A stretch of 64,000 bases of DNA, taken from Larix kaempferi (Eukaryota > Streptophyta > Pinopsida > Pinales > Pinaceae). How positions within the stretch are numbered: the first letter of the stretch is position 1; each line of letters begins with the position of its first letter. Below, piece by piece: positions 10,238 through 21,678 of the stretch. The notes below the pieces were generated by a model. The model made no database searches. It worked only from the letters and a program-made list of their open reading frames with translations, and had not been told where the DNA came from. Made by a program: the position numbers and the translations under genes. The DNA lies in contig BSBM01000809.1 of NCBI GenBank assembly GCA_027924585.1, positions 1,443,001-1,507,000 of the forward strand, given 5' to 3'.

Positions 10238-11711
10238 TTGAAAAGATCCAGTTCTTCTCTAAATGCCATGTTCTTTGCCTGTAATGATGTGCTTCTTTTG
10301 TATAGTTTTTGTACTTGTTTCCTGAGGGGAATCCCTCTTACCAATATCCTTCTAGTATCATATAACATGCATTATATCACATGTAGTGCTCTTGTTAGAT
10401 TCCCCCTGTATCTTCTACTTTCTTCGACGACTTGCGATTTTTCTTATTTTGCCTCTTTCAGTTGGGATTTCATTTGGTTAATTTTGGATTTTTTATCTTT
10501 CAACTGGACTTTCAATTGGTTATTCTCAGATTCTACCTCATCTCTTTGTGTAGAAGGCCGGGTCTCTTTCTGTTGGGCTTCCATTTGGTCAATTTTAGAC
10601 TTCGCATCACCTCTCTGTGTAGATTTCTGGACTCTAGGTGTTTCTTCATTGTCTAGCTGAATGGGGGATCCATGGAAAGTGTGAGGGGGAATTTCCATGG
10701 TAGTTGTGAGAGTTTTGCTAGCTTGTGGAAACCATTCTTATAGCTACTTCCCTGGTCAAGGGATTTCTGGAAATTGATCTCTCAGTCACGTTTGGTGTGA
10801 ATTCCAATCTCTTTCCTTTCATATTTTCTTTCTCCTTCTGAGTGTCTATACCCTTTTTAACTTTGGGTGTCCTCTCTTATGTTCGAATAGGTGTTTCCCC
10901 TTATGTCTTCTTCCGCTTCCCCTTCTCATGGATTCTTACCTTAACCGGTGTTTCCCCTTTTGTATTCTTCCTCTTTTCATAGCTTCAAGGTCATACCCAG
11001 CCAAGAAAAGGAAGGTGTTCCATTCTCTCCTAACCTCTTCAATACTTACACTACCAGTAGCTTTATGAGACCAAAATGGAAAATGTAATGGTTAATTTTT
11101 TGGCCCTATGACCGTGCTTTATCAGTCATCTTACCTAAGCTTTTGAAGAGGTAATAGGGCATGTCCAAAGGACTCTTCCCTATGAAATGGAGCAATAATT
11201 TGAAATGGTACTGGTTTTTTGTGTCATATCTCCCTTCACAAGTGAAAAAATTCTAAATAACCAGCAAGAGATCGCCATACTGTTTGGTAAGCCAAGCCCC
11301 GGGGACCCCATAGGTCAAATTTTATCCTTTATGCTTATCCTTCAGAAAATGGTCACATGTTGTCATCTGGAATTTAGTTACCTTAGACCATTCCTCTCTT
11401 TGTTTAGGTATCTCTGTTGCAGTTGCTATGGAGTCTTCGGTGACCTCTATCTCCAAGGACCCGACCTTGGTCTTCCTACCATCGAAATTAAGCACAAAAT
11501 CACGGGCCATCTGCTTGTGAAATCCCTACAACTTCTCACAGAACCTCATGCAACCCACATAGTGGAAGAAATGTTGGGAAATAGGGTTCACCTTTAGCCA
11601 CTCTCTGTCCAGTTCAAAATGTACCAGGGCCCCACTCTTCTTTCTCTTTTTCTCAATTGTTGTTGGGTCCATGTCACTGCTCGGCCCTTTGGTGGTGGTT
11701 GCTCTCGACAC
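10238..11711 (-). pseudogene. Extra 3' ORF of gypsy element 1 (unknown function, coiled coil)
   Basis: Broken minus-strand frames downstream of pol. The first part (11711-11322) resembles a plant repeat-associated protein family: a stretch ending FCEKL, then ARDFVLNFDGRKTKVGSLEI, then DHFLKDKH. The last part (10698-10444) is rich in K, E, Q and S with heptad-like spacing, so a coiled coil is likely. Stops and frameshifts separate the parts. Tat- and Athila-like elements often carry an additional ORF after integrase, sometimes called env-like, but I see no signal peptide or membrane span here. A related arrangement exists in gypsy element 2 (30400-33624). Function is unknown. Confidence 0.55.
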
Positions 11712-11992
11712 CTGTTTGCACTTGGAAAACTACCACACTTCTCACTGTATTACAAAATCTTCACTCGAACGAGCGCTTTAACTCTTAATAATGGAGAGGG
11801 GGGGGCGACCTTTTAGATTCAGCAGAGACCGAATTTGGGGTGATAACCAACGAATGTGACATGACCCCATCCCGACTGACAATTTCACACACAATTGGAG
11901 GGTGTGACACGACCCTATCTTGACTGACAGTTTTAACAAGTCATGATTGCACTTTTACAAAATCCTACAACGACCATGCTTTAGAATTTCAT

Positions 11993-12157
11993 TTGGACGT
12001 TGTGGGACTTTTAAAACTTTCATAGTGCCTTTAGTCTAATATCTCTTTTGGTCACTGTGATACTTTTGAAACTTTCGTAGCACCTTTAGTCTAATATCTC
12101 TTTTGGACGCTGCGGGACTTTTGAAACTTTCCTAGTGCTCTTAGTTCAATTTTTTTA
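11993..12157. repeat. Tandem repeat, 55-bp period, three units
   Basis: TTGGACGTTGTGGGAC, TTGGTCACTGTGATAC and TTGGACGCTGCGGGAC start units at 11993, 12048 and 12103. Each continues with TTTTGAAACTTTC and AGTCTAATATCTC. It sits between RT and the extra ORF of gypsy element 1, where RNase H and integrase would be expected. Confidence 0.86.
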
Positions 12158-12379
12158 TGGGTTCTACGAGACTGGGTAACTCATGCAATCAATTTTAGGG
12201 AAGGAGTAGTCATAGGCGATAGGTTTTGACGTTTGGACTCATATGACCACGGGAAAAACTTGACCTCTTTATAAGCTTTTTTAACTAGAGCAGACTAAGA
12301 CTCTCAATTCTCAACTAAAAAAAATCACCCCATTTTGAAATGTGGACAATTCTAGACTGAATAAGGGATATGATGATGA

Positions 12380-13330
12380 CCATGATTTGGGAGATCATAC
12401 CCTTGTGCATGCTCAAGTGTTAACACCTCCCTTCCCTCATTCGTCCACACAAACTTGAAATATTTCTTTAATAATTTTTGAATGGGTTTCATTAACTCAG
12501 CCAAGTTGGGGATGAACCTTCTTATGAATTTGATGTGTCCATTAAAATATTGGAGGGATTTGACATTATTAGGAAAAGGTATCTTTTTAATTTCCTCAAT
12601 TCTCTAGGGATCAACCTTGACCCTGTCCTTGGATATGATGTGTCTTAAGAGCTTTCCTTCATCGATACCTAGGACTGATTTTTCTAGCTTTAAGGAAATG
12701 CCATACTTTCTACACCTTTCGAATACTTGTTGTAAATGACTTATGTGGCTAGATATTTCTTTACAAAATACAGTCAAGTCATCTTGATAAATTTCTATGA
12801 TTTTTCCAATTATCTCCTTGAATGCATAGTCCATATCTCTTTGGAAAGTGGCACCAACATTCTATAATCCAAAAGGCATTCTCAAGTATTCGAAAATTAC
12901 CCATGGAGTTGTGAAAGTAGTCTTATGTTTGTCCTCTTTCTGAATGACTACCTAGTTGTATCCTGAAAATCCATCTAGCATGGACATCATGCTAGCACCT
13001 GTGACCCTTTGGAGAAGGGTTTCCATATTCAGAAGCGGATAGTTGTCCTTTTGACCAGCCACATTTAGATTTCTAAAGTCGATGCATATCCTTATGATTT
13101 CGTTCTTCTTCCTAATAACCACTAAGTTAGAGAACTAGGATGAATATCTTGTAGGTGCAATTTCCTTACGGCTAACATTTTTTCAAGCTCTTTTTTAACA
13201 ATGGGAGCTAACTTAGGGTTAATCTGTCTCAATTTTTGCATGAAAGGTTTGACTTCCTTGATCTCTTGCTTTAAAGGTATAGTGTGTTGGAAAACATCTT
13301 CACGATATGCTTTTAATTCATCATAAGAAA
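12380..13330 (-). pseudogene. Gypsy reverse transcriptase (element 1)
   Basis: The minus strand shows the conserved RT series in order: the DFRNLN-type motif near 13075, a SMLDGFSGYN-type motif near 12980, FTTPW, RMPFGL near 12870, and YQDDL near 12790 as the polymerase active-site box. The thumb region follows to about 12440 with FIRRFIPNLAELMKPI-like sequence. Several in-frame stops and at least one frameshift (near 13145) break the frame. Homology ends near 12400, before native RNase H. It would copy the element RNA into DNA; in this state it is inactive. Confidence 0.88.
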
Positions 13331-14140
13331 AGAAAATACATCTCTATACTCTTTAACTAAACTGATTAAGTCATTCCTTTCTTTTTCTGAGGTACCTTTT
13401 CCGATTTTTATCATTTTAGGCTCTTTATTTGACCCAATGTTTATTTCCACATAGTCCTTAGGTTTCAATGAATTTATATTGTTCTTCCTCCGATCCTGTT
13501 TATCAAATATTCTTTCAAATGCTACCAAGCCACGAGGAACAGGATTGTTGAACTGATCGCATTCTCCCTGATACTCTTTACCCTCTTCTTGAAAATTGAC
13601 ACTAAAGTTCGAGAATTCTTCAACATTATGAATAAAATTTAATATTTTTTCATCATCCCAAAAAAATTTCCAATGTTCCATGTTATCTGGTACTGATGGT
13701 CTGAAATTTATTTCTAAAGTACAATTACCATCTAACATTTCTTCTGAAGATTGAAGTGTCGATGCTGAAACTGCTAACCTGTCCAATGCTAACTTGTCCG
13801 CTGCGTTGTTCTGATCTCTAGGAATTGATTCTATGTTTAAGGCATCAAAGAATTCCATTGTATCCCAAATTGCACTTCTATACTTTTTTAGTCTTTTCCA
13901 CTTACATGCAAATTGGTTTTTTACTTGGAGAACTATTAAGTAAGAGTCGCCTTTTATACTTAACATATTAATCCCCATATCCTTTGCTAGTTCTATACCA
14001 AGTAAAAGAGCCTCATATTTTTCTACGTTGTTTGTCGCTTCAAATTCCAGTCTATATGCAAAGTTGAAAACTGACCTCCCGATGAAGTGATGACAATCCT
14101 AGCCCCCTTTCCTGCTCTTGAATGAGCACCATCAATATTT
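13313..14140 (-). pseudogene. RNase H domain located upstream of RT, plus pre-RT linker (gypsy element 1)
   Basis: About 14140-13785 reads as a type I RNase H of the kind called Archaea-like in plants: INIDGAHSRAGKGARIVI (first Asp near 14131-14133), then KYEALLLGIELA (Glu near 14010), IKGDSYLIVLQV (second Asp near 13946) and NNAADKLA (last Asp near 13800). The same open frame (13978-13313) continues into the conserved pre-RT segment INIGSNKEPKMIKIG and VKEYRDVFSF, which joins RT. Thus RNase H precedes RT in one frame. One frameshift lies before KYEALL. In described dual-RNase H plant gypsy elements the extra domain follows RT, so this order is unusual. Family assignment is by motif only. Confidence 0.75.
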
Positions 14141-14347
14141 ATTTTTCAAATTTCATCTACCTTTTCATTTTTAATTTGTTCATGAATAGGGGATAAAAAG
14201 GTAGAATTAATCGCATAATTTCCAAAATCATCAGTATTATAGACATTGATTTGAGGGTATCTTGGGGTTTTCCACATGATTTTTCTTTTCCTCCTCGTTA
14301 TGCAATTTCACTAATGAGTCCTTTGATGCAGGTACAATGGCGTAATT

Positions 14348-14902
14348 CTAGTCTATTTGGATCCAGCCTCCTAAAGTAACTGCCGACTTTCTCAAAAGTA
14401 CCATTCCCCACTTATCTGTCACATCTATTACAAGGATATCCATAGTCACATGGATGTTTGGATACATGGCAAATCTAACTGGTTGATTCTCAATAATACC
14501 CACTATATCAACTTGTCTAGAATCCATAGCACAAACATTTTGATATGGTCTAGTTGTTCTAAGATTAATTTGATGCATAACCTTCTTGGTCATGATGTTG
14601 GATGAAGATCCTGATTCTAACATACAATTGTGTAGAAGAATATCACCTATCATCAATGATACATAAGGCGGATGATCTTCTTTTATTGGGTCCATGGTAT
14701 GTAGAATTACTAAGGGATCTCCCATGACATTGTTTTTGCTTGAATAAGGCTTTTCTAATTTTTCCGCAAAGGTAACTTTCTTCGGAATGGGAGGATTTAA
14801 GACTCTCATTAACTTTTCTCTTTGCATAGGAATCTTAAGGATTTTAGTAGCACGCATAGGAATTTTTACTTTTTTGAACCAATTACCTAAATCAACATTC
14901 AT
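14348..14902 (-). pseudogene. Gypsy aspartic protease domain (element 1), catalytic Asp replaced
   Basis: An open frame of 184 codons in the same phase as gag and the RNase H domain. It contains the retropepsin flap region and an active-site motif reading LESGSSSNIM, where the family has DSG or DTG; the catalytic Asp is Glu here, which should abolish activity. Upstream residues are basic and proline-rich and may be the gag-protease linker. It is followed by a short readthrough, then a frameshift before the RNase H domain. It would process the polyprotein in a live relative. Confidence 0.8.
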
Positions 14903-15074
14903 ATCATCAGATTCATAAATATTTGTTACCTTGGGGGGATATTGAATGTTCTTTCCAGCATTTTTTCTTCTCTAGTAAGTGAATCCTTTGAACTTCGACA
15001 TCTACCAGATCTTATCATGTGAAGGAATCTCTCCATATGTCTTAGTGAGGTTATCTTTCTCTTGGCTGTACTTT

Positions 15075-16153
15075 CTAGCTTGTCTCCAAATTTATTTGGG
15101 AATAGTATGGACATCACCTACATCATTTACAAAATTAGTCTCGCTTGAAAACTGCTCACTACTACTTGCTTTGGGGGAACCATTTTCCAAGAGATAGTGT
15201 GCAAAGTAACAATTTGATTCTTTGTGAAAATATTTGCATACTCTACAAAATGGTGTGAACTCTGCTACCATGTTAGCAGCCTCTAATTGATTTAAATGCC
15301 TATTTTCATGGGATGGTCCCTTCCTTTTCCAATTTCCCTTGGGAGGAAAATTTCTTTGAATAGGTTGGGACTGAGATCGTTCCATAACTATGACACGGTT
15401 CAACATTTCCTTGATCTGGGACACATACTTCATTTCCATAGCTTCCATATTCTCATTCATTTATTTAATTTTCTTATCATGATTTTCCTGATGAGAAGTG
15501 GATGCTTTCTCTTTAATCTCAGTTTGTTTCATGGGGACTAGTGCTCTAGTATATCCGGGAATATTAGACTTGCAAGAAGATTGCATGTTTCTGTCGATTT
15601 TCACAGTGATATCTTGGGAAATAAAAAATGTGGTGGGATCCTTATCTCTAAGTTGATACTACATCTCACCACTTAAAGCTTCAATATAATAAACCAAGAT
15701 ATATTGTGTTGATGGTTTATAGTCTGCATGCATGCCATTTACTAAATCCTCGAATTTCTTATTGAACTCCTCAATTGTCTTGTTCTCACTTATTTTTATG
15801 GTATGGAGGGAAGCTAGTTGTTGAAGTGGTTATTTTTTCTCTCCCCATTTTTTTGTGAAATTAGTTTTGAAAGTTGCTAAAGTTGCGAAGGAATTGTCTG
15901 GGAGGTTCATAAACCATTCACTAGCATCCCCCTCTAAATATAAAGCAAACAAATTCACGTAAACATCCTCATGTCCATGTTCGTCTGCTCAGACCCAACT
16001 ACTGAGACACTTTGAAATTTTTTTCAGGTGGAAAGGTGTGGTAATGGCATTTGTTAAAGTTAAGGTAGGAAGCTTGTTAATGGCCTTTCCAGGTAAGTCA
16101 TGGGGTTGAATTGCCATCTGAGTGATGTTAAGTGGAATAAATAATTCACCCAT
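15075..16153 (-). pseudogene. Gypsy gag (element 1)
   Basis: A minus-strand frame from an ATG at 16151-16153 to a stop near 15092, broken by about four in-frame stops. The capsid-like part (about 15990-15700) reads like retrotransposon gag: EGDASEWFMNLP, then NFTKKWGE, then EEFNKKFEDLV. A zinc-binding motif CRVCKYFHKESNC (CX2CX3HX4C), near 15250, is the shortened knuckle seen in Tat/Athila-like elements. Gag would form the particle that packages element RNA. The downstream protease lies in the same phase, as expected for a fused gag-pol. Confidence 0.8.
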
Positions 16154-16470
16154 TATATCAGACACAATATTATTATTCTATAAAAATAGACAATAAATGT
16201 CTGAAATAGACTTGGATCCTAGATTCTCAAGGATCCTACGAGAAGAGACCTTTTTTAATCTCCTTCTATAAACCTTCTAAGGTTTAGGAATGAAATCAAG
16301 CAAGCCTATAGAGTTTATTCTAGTTGAATACCTTGGTAAATTATGTGACAATGGAGTCACAAGATGGATCAAGTCTAATTTTAGAGTTTATTGGACTAAA
16401 ATCAATCAAAATTTTAAAGGTAAAAAACTAAAAAGAAACTAAGGTAAGTTGAACAAGGAACAAAAATTTG

Positions 16471-16488
16471 TCCCCGGAAACGGTGCTA
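16471..16488 (-). other. Primer binding site, tRNA-Asp type (gypsy element 1)
   Basis: Reads TAGCACCGTTTCCGGGGA on the minus strand, four bases inside the LTR end. It differs at three positions from TGGCGCCGTTGCCGGGGA, the complement of the plant tRNA-Asp 3' end used by Athila/Tat-like elements. The mismatches fit general decay. Confidence 0.8.
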
Positions 16489-17350
16489 AAAATGTTGCCA
16501 CCGAAAAGCACACCTGGGGGGAAATGCAACATAAATATTTCGAAGTTGCTCAGTGTGTCCTTGGGGGAAAGGCTTGAGTCAAGTGCTGTCACCTGATCTT
16601 GACTCCTCCGTTTAGGCAAACTCCTAATTGAAGCCAAGGGGGGTAGACCCTATTAAAGAGTTTTTTAAGGCTCTTAGATTTTTAATTGTTATGGATGGGA
16701 ATGCATGTTTATTAGGAGTTTTAGGTGAGATAGTGAAAAGTGACCAAGTTTCATGCAAATTTGTTTAAACACATCCACAAAATAATAACATGATAACAAC
16801 AATGATTGATAGTAAGCAAATTAAAGAGATTGTTGCTGAAACAAGTGAAAAACCAGTGCTGATGGAGTCACAAAATTAAACAGTGTTGCTTGTAAATTGA
16901 AATTTTTTGCAAGTGTTCTTGGTTGATTTTAATTAATATGAAAGAATGAGTTAATTAAAGGGAAAAGGGAATTCCTGATATACCTCGCGGTACGGGGAAT
17001 ATGCACGGATTTTGGTCTAAGTGGTTTCGCACAAGAACATGTGGGATGGAACGGAGTTTTGAGAGTGTGTTCAGCACTACACCAATAAGGATGTAGTCTA
17101 ACGGTGCCCTGAGATCGCTTTCCAGTGGTTCCCGCTTTCTTTGAAATTTTTTCCCACTTTCAATCAAGTCGAGGTAATGCTAGATTTTCATTTAAGGGAG
17201 CTTAATTGAATGTTGTTGAATTAATTACTAGCCACTTCAATTCCTTTTGATTCACCTTACTGTTCAGACGAACCGCAAGGGTACATAGCATATAGAAAAG
17301 GAGTCCAAATTTTACAAGTTTTTGAACAATGTTTTGTGATTATTAAGCCC

Positions 17351-17682
17351 AAGATTCTGTTTCAGGTCAAAGACCATACTCGGGAAAGCAAGGGAGTTAA
17401 TTCCAAAATTAAATAACTGAAATGGAAGTTTTCTAATTACTACCCTAGAATCTCTTTCAGGTCAAAGACCATACTTAGGAGAGCAAGGGGGTTGGTATTT
17501 AATTTTTCCAAATATGGAAATAAGCCAAAGCAAACATACACAAAACTGATATAGCATAAAAAAAGAGACTTATCCAATAATGAAAAGAAACTAATTTAGC
17601 GATGAGAAAAGAAACTAAACTAGAAATTTACCCAAGAATCTCTTTCAGGTCAAAGATCGTACTCAGAAGAGCAAGGGGGTTA
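17351..17682. repeat. Direct repeat in LTR, 48-bp motif, three copies
   Basis: A motif reading TCTTTCAGGTCAAAGACCAT then ACTC, AG, GCAAGGGGGTTAG recurs at 17351-17399, 17446-17494 and 17634-17682 with about 85-90 percent identity. Spacers differ in length, so it is a dispersed rather than strict tandem repeat. Confidence 0.85.
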
Positions 17683-17917
17683 GTAAATCAAACTTTTCCA
17701 AAAAAATAATCCTAAGTAAAGATTTGATGAAAATTTGATTTAACTTTAACTTGCAAAAATTTGAAACTAGCCTAGCAAAATGCTACTCTAGTGCGAATAA
17801 TCCAAAGAAAATAATCAGTGGACAAATATAGGCTTCCCCCAAATGGGGGAAGAAGGATGTGGGAGACGTAATCCCACTTTCCCTTTTATTAAGTTTTTTA
17901 CAATTTTTAAACTCTCC

Positions 17918-18040
17918 AATAGAGAGCGCTCTTGATCCACAAAAGCGAGATTCAAGGGACTTTAAGGAAATTAAAATAATAGAGAGCGCTCTTGATCTGT
18001 AGGAGCGAGATTCAAGAGACTTTAGGGAGCCTTAAAGACT
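17918..18040. repeat. 60-bp tandem duplication in LTR
   Basis: AATAGAGAGCGCTCTTGATC starts at 17918 and 17978, followed in both by AGCGAGATTCAAG and GACTTTA. AGAGCGCTCT is itself palindromic. Confidence 0.85.
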
Positions 18041-18910
18041 TGAGAATTTGCAAAGAACTTCAAGGAAGGGATTTTAATGATTCGAAATCTCGAAATGATT
18101 CAAATTTCACCTCTTTCCTATGACACAAACCAAAAAAACCAGCAAACATTAAATTTAATTAAAGTGTTAGTAAGTTAGCTAAAAACACATAATACCACAA
18201 TTTAATACTTGCGAAAGATGGAAAAAGTTAACTACTTCAACCATTAAAACTAGATCTAGATCTATGATTTATCATTAAATTTCTTTGATCTATGATGAAT
18301 GCAAATAAACTTTTGAAATTAGGTTTATTTGCTTCTTTTTTGAACAAAAGGGAAAGAAGAGGATTTTTAAATTTGAAGGGTGAGAAAGATGGAACCAAGC
18401 CCAAGCTTGAGAACAATGGAAATCTTTGAATGCCTGCAAACCAACTTGTTAGCAATAAATCATAAATCTGATTTGTTGGATAGGAAGAAGATCCAACTGA
18501 GGTCCGCTTCCAAATCAACCTTTATCTTGCAAAGCTTCAACACACTTACAAGAACCAGTGGTATAAAATATAGAAAATATAATAACAAAAAGCCATGAAG
18601 AGCATTAGTATATTTGAGTACGCTTGCTACTTCTTAAAATTTTACTAACACACTAAAAACAAGTAAATCAAAGCCTATGAATACTTGTTCCTATGGGATC
18701 AACGGCCTTTTAAGCTAGATTGATCCACATATATTCAATGCAAAAGTAAATAACTAAACAAGATTATACCTCAAGATACATGCATCACAATGGTAGATTT
18801 TGAAAACTCATGGACCTCCAAAGCCTCAAAAAATTCTTATTACTTGAAAATATTGATACAATACAGGAGCGAAGGTTCGATGCTAATCCACTTGGAATGA
18901 GGGAGGTCGA

Positions 18911-18920
18911 CCTTGCTTTT
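18911..18920 (-). promoter_or_regulatory. TATA box in gypsy element 1 LTR
   Basis: Reads CTATAAAAGC on the minus strand, about 1 kb from the LTR 5' end on that strand. The match to the plant TATA consensus and the location inside the LTR support a promoter role, which is inferred. Confidence 0.6.
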
Positions 18921-19962
18921 ATAGAGAAGACACAATAGAGGGGGCACATTAGAGGGATGGGCGCATCCCTTGATCAATGGAGAAGATTGGGTGTGAATTA
19001 ATATGAGGTGGATGCCACCTCATGAGATTGGTTCCACTCTTTACTTTGGAAACATCTCCAACCAAGCAAGTTTCCATACATGGGGAGTGACTCCCACGCG
19101 AGGAGGGGCGATGTAACATTAAATTTAATACATTCACTACCCTAAGTTTTGACACGTTAAACCATGTACTTTATTTACTTAAAGAGGTTGCACATCATAA
19201 GAGACCACGATGCCACCTTTTCCCACATGTTTTTTTTTTATTTTCTAACTTTGTCTCTTAGTGCCATTTTGTCGCTTCTTTAGCATTTTTTTGCCATTAT
19301 GTCGCCTCCTTGAGCAAAAAAGCTCTAAGTGATAATTTAATCACCTGAAACATAGGAAAAGTGGGTCTTACGGTAAAGATGGCGCTATGAGCATGAAAAC
19401 AAGCACCCCCACGCCAAATTTCGCGTCCATATGATACTTTTATTACAATTTTAAATTTCCCATTTAAACCATTAAAAAATGGCCTAAGTTTACGGGATTT
19501 TTTTTTCTCTCAGAATTGACTCAAACTCCTAGGGGACCTAGTGCATGTCCATATGACTCATTATTGATGGCTATCATATGAAAATACATAGACACTTAGG
19601 CTTTAATAACCTCCCAAGTTTTGAACGCCAAGGAAAATACTCCAACTTTGGAGGTGTGAGTGAAAAACTCAGGAATTATACATCACTGAAGCACAATGCA
19701 TAATTCCTAAGGAAAAAACACTCTAGAGTATCCTCTTGATAGATAAAACTAAGGTAAGCTGATACTGTTACAAAAACACCATGCTTAGACCAACTTATTA
19801 CAATTCCCCATGGGGGTATGGACATGTAATTATTACAAAGGGGCCAAAATTGGCCCTGCAAATGACTTATGGACTTCTGAACACTGATGATGAACATTGG
19901 ATATGTTCATAACTCTGGAAACTCACAAGAAATCCAATTATGGTACAAAATAGTTAGTAACA

Positions 19963-21125
19963 CTCCCTGGTATGAAAAGTGAAATTTAGGTCACCACCAA
20001 CCATCAATTTTTCATATTTAAGGCAATGTAAGTTCAGATATTGTTCCCATAAATTATTCCTACCAATGAAAGTTCAGATATTGTTCCCATAAATTATGCC
20101 TACCCTCATAGGGCCCATACGGATTGAGTAGTGTAATAGTGAACCCCAGTCTCTTAACCTGAAACTCCGTGCAAATATTTGAAGATAAAGAGAAAGATTC
20201 CATGAGAATGACATTGTCAATCCATCTAGTAATAAGAATATTTGACAACCACACATAATCAACAACTAATAAACTCCAACCACCCAAAACCTTGCTCAAT
20301 TAAACAACCAAAGGAGAACCCAATCCCATGGTTTCCTGAAGAGGAAAGCTGTCAAGTTTTTTTTCTTAAGCAATATTTTAAGGGCCAACTTTCTGGATTC
20401 TCCCCCAACCCCCTTTATATTAAGGGATATATTATACATGGGATCACATTCGAAGTGGTATGACCTACTCTGCGGGCCATAGTAATCAATTATTGACGTC
20501 CCTGATTGATTTATGAGATTTGTTTTCCTTGATCTAAGCAAGGAGCATACTTTTAGCCCATCGAGGGACCCCCTAAATCCTTATGAGATTCCACTCTAAA
20601 ACCCCCAACCGACCTTGGGGCTTGGTGAGTAGCTCCCTTCCTAGAATGAAGGAAATACTACCCTATGCCCCTCAGGATTCCCTTGGTAGAGTTTGAGTTT
20701 TCATCGATGTAGAATGAGAAATAACCTTAAAAGAAGGGCCCAAAACCTTCTTTAAACCCTCAAACATAATAGGGTTGTCACAAGTAAGAGAGAAATATTA
20801 CCCCTTTGACCAGATTTACTATGAAAACAAGGAGAGAAAGAACATGAAGGAGATCCTCCATCCACCACCCCCTAGTGCAAACCATTAGGAATTGATGTAA
20901 TGGGAGAAGAGATCGACTTACCCAAAAAATCCAAGACTTTCTCTAGTGTGGATATGGAACTTTGATCCCTCAATTTACAAGGAGTGAATATAGACCACGA
21001 TAAACCATGAACTCGATATGCTTCTTTAAGTACTAGGAAAACCAAACTCCCAATAAGTGGAATAGACCAATCACCAATATGAATAGACAATTGCTGAACA
21101 TTTTAGGGTCCACCAACGCTAGGTC
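19963..21125 (-). pseudogene. L1 LINE fragment A: ORF1 C-terminus and ORF2 endonuclease start
   Basis: The minus strand first shows an ORF1 C-terminal piece (21090-20872: GDWSIPLIGSL, then STLEKVLDFLGKSISSPITS), then the start of ORF2 endonuclease with SLNIKGVG (near 20445) and LGFTITLLNPYGPYEGR (near 20120). The pieces are in different phases. The same order and wording occur in the tandem units at 42430-43839 and 51576-52857, so all come from one source. Homology stops at 19963 where the gypsy LTR was inserted. A 40-bp tandem duplication at 20031-20110 (AGTTCAGATATTGTTCCCAT repeated) is absent from the other copies. Confidence 0.8.
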
Positions 21126-21664
21126 CCTATTAGTCTCAAAAGTAATAAGTAAAATTAGTAAGTAAATGTAGATAGATTTTCAAATAAAAAACAAACTTAC
21201 CCATGTATTAAACTAAAAATAATCATTGTATTACATACTTTATGATATTATAATATGTAACATATTGAAATTTGAAATTGAGATATAAATTAATACTAAA
21301 TTAAAAATTATATTATTTTGAGTTTGTAATTTTTATTATCTTTAATTTGGAAATTTATATATTAAAATGAAATTGTTCATGTTAAAATTTTGATCGTGTC
21401 AATCCAATAGTATATAATTGTGCTTGAATATTTTACAAGTTAAATTCAAGATTGCAAGAAAGGGAGCACCATCACAGGTAGTGTACCTTGTTAACCTATA
21501 AGATTGACCTTGGTGATGAAAGGAAAGGTAACATATCTTATTTAATTTGGAGAGCAAGATCAAGGCCCATATCCAATTCTAGTTACAAAAGTATCGTTGT
21601 ATACTTCTTTTTCAAATTGTCAAATCGTATATTAAAAAATTAATTAAAAATGTATTGATTTTCT
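21126..21664. repeat. AT-rich spacer shared with the tandem units and with 60995-61150
   Basis: 21126-21540 aligns with 43860-44190 and 45060-45250 of unit 2 and with the same parts of unit 3 (for example GGAAATTTATATATTAAAAT and GTGTACCTTGTTAA). 21540-21664 aligns instead with 60995-61100 (GGAGAGCAAGATCAAGGCCC). It is non-coding and useful as a marker of segmental duplication. Confidence 0.75.
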
Positions 21665-21678
21665 AATTGTCAAATCAT
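21665..21678. repeat. LINE target site duplication, left copy
   Basis: AATTGTCAAATCAT, followed at once by a T run (21678-21684), which is the poly(A) tail of a minus-strand LINE. Its partner is AATTGTCAATCAT at 28190-28202, one base shorter. Confidence 0.78.

Larger units (their letters stand above)
9960..19962 (-). mobile_element. Gypsy element 1: decayed Tat/Athila-like Ty3/gypsy retrotransposon
   Basis: The minus strand reads, in order: 5' LTR (16493-19962), tRNA-Asp-type primer site, gag with zinc knuckle, protease, RNase H-like domain, RT, then a jump over native RNase H and integrase to an extra 3' ORF with a coiled coil. The left boundary is not visible, and no second copy of the LTR is present, so the 3' end is deleted or lies beyond the window. 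The right boundary is sharp: the LTR ends AACA at 19962 and L1 endonuclease sequence starts at the next base. Many stops and frameshifts show it is old. Placement in the Tat/Athila group rests on the primer site, the very long LTR and the extra ORF. Confidence 0.82.
16493..19962 (-). repeat. 5' LTR of gypsy element 1, about 3.5 kb
   Basis: On plus it starts TGTTGCCACC right after the primer site and ends AGTAACA at 19962, so the termini are TGTT and AACA. The right end is supported independently: L1 endonuclease homology seen in the tandem units begins exactly at 19963 (CTCCC). It contains a TATA box on the minus strand near 18911 and two families of internal direct repeats. Several frames of about 70 codons inside are not convincing genes. 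A 3.5-kb LTR is long but within the range of Tat/Ogre-like elements. No second copy exists in the window to confirm the length. Confidence 0.75.

Noticed and set aside
10238-10660. Plus-strand frame of 140 codons rich in F, L and S
   Set aside because: It is antisense to the charged coiled-coil part of the gypsy extra ORF, which is the better supported strand.
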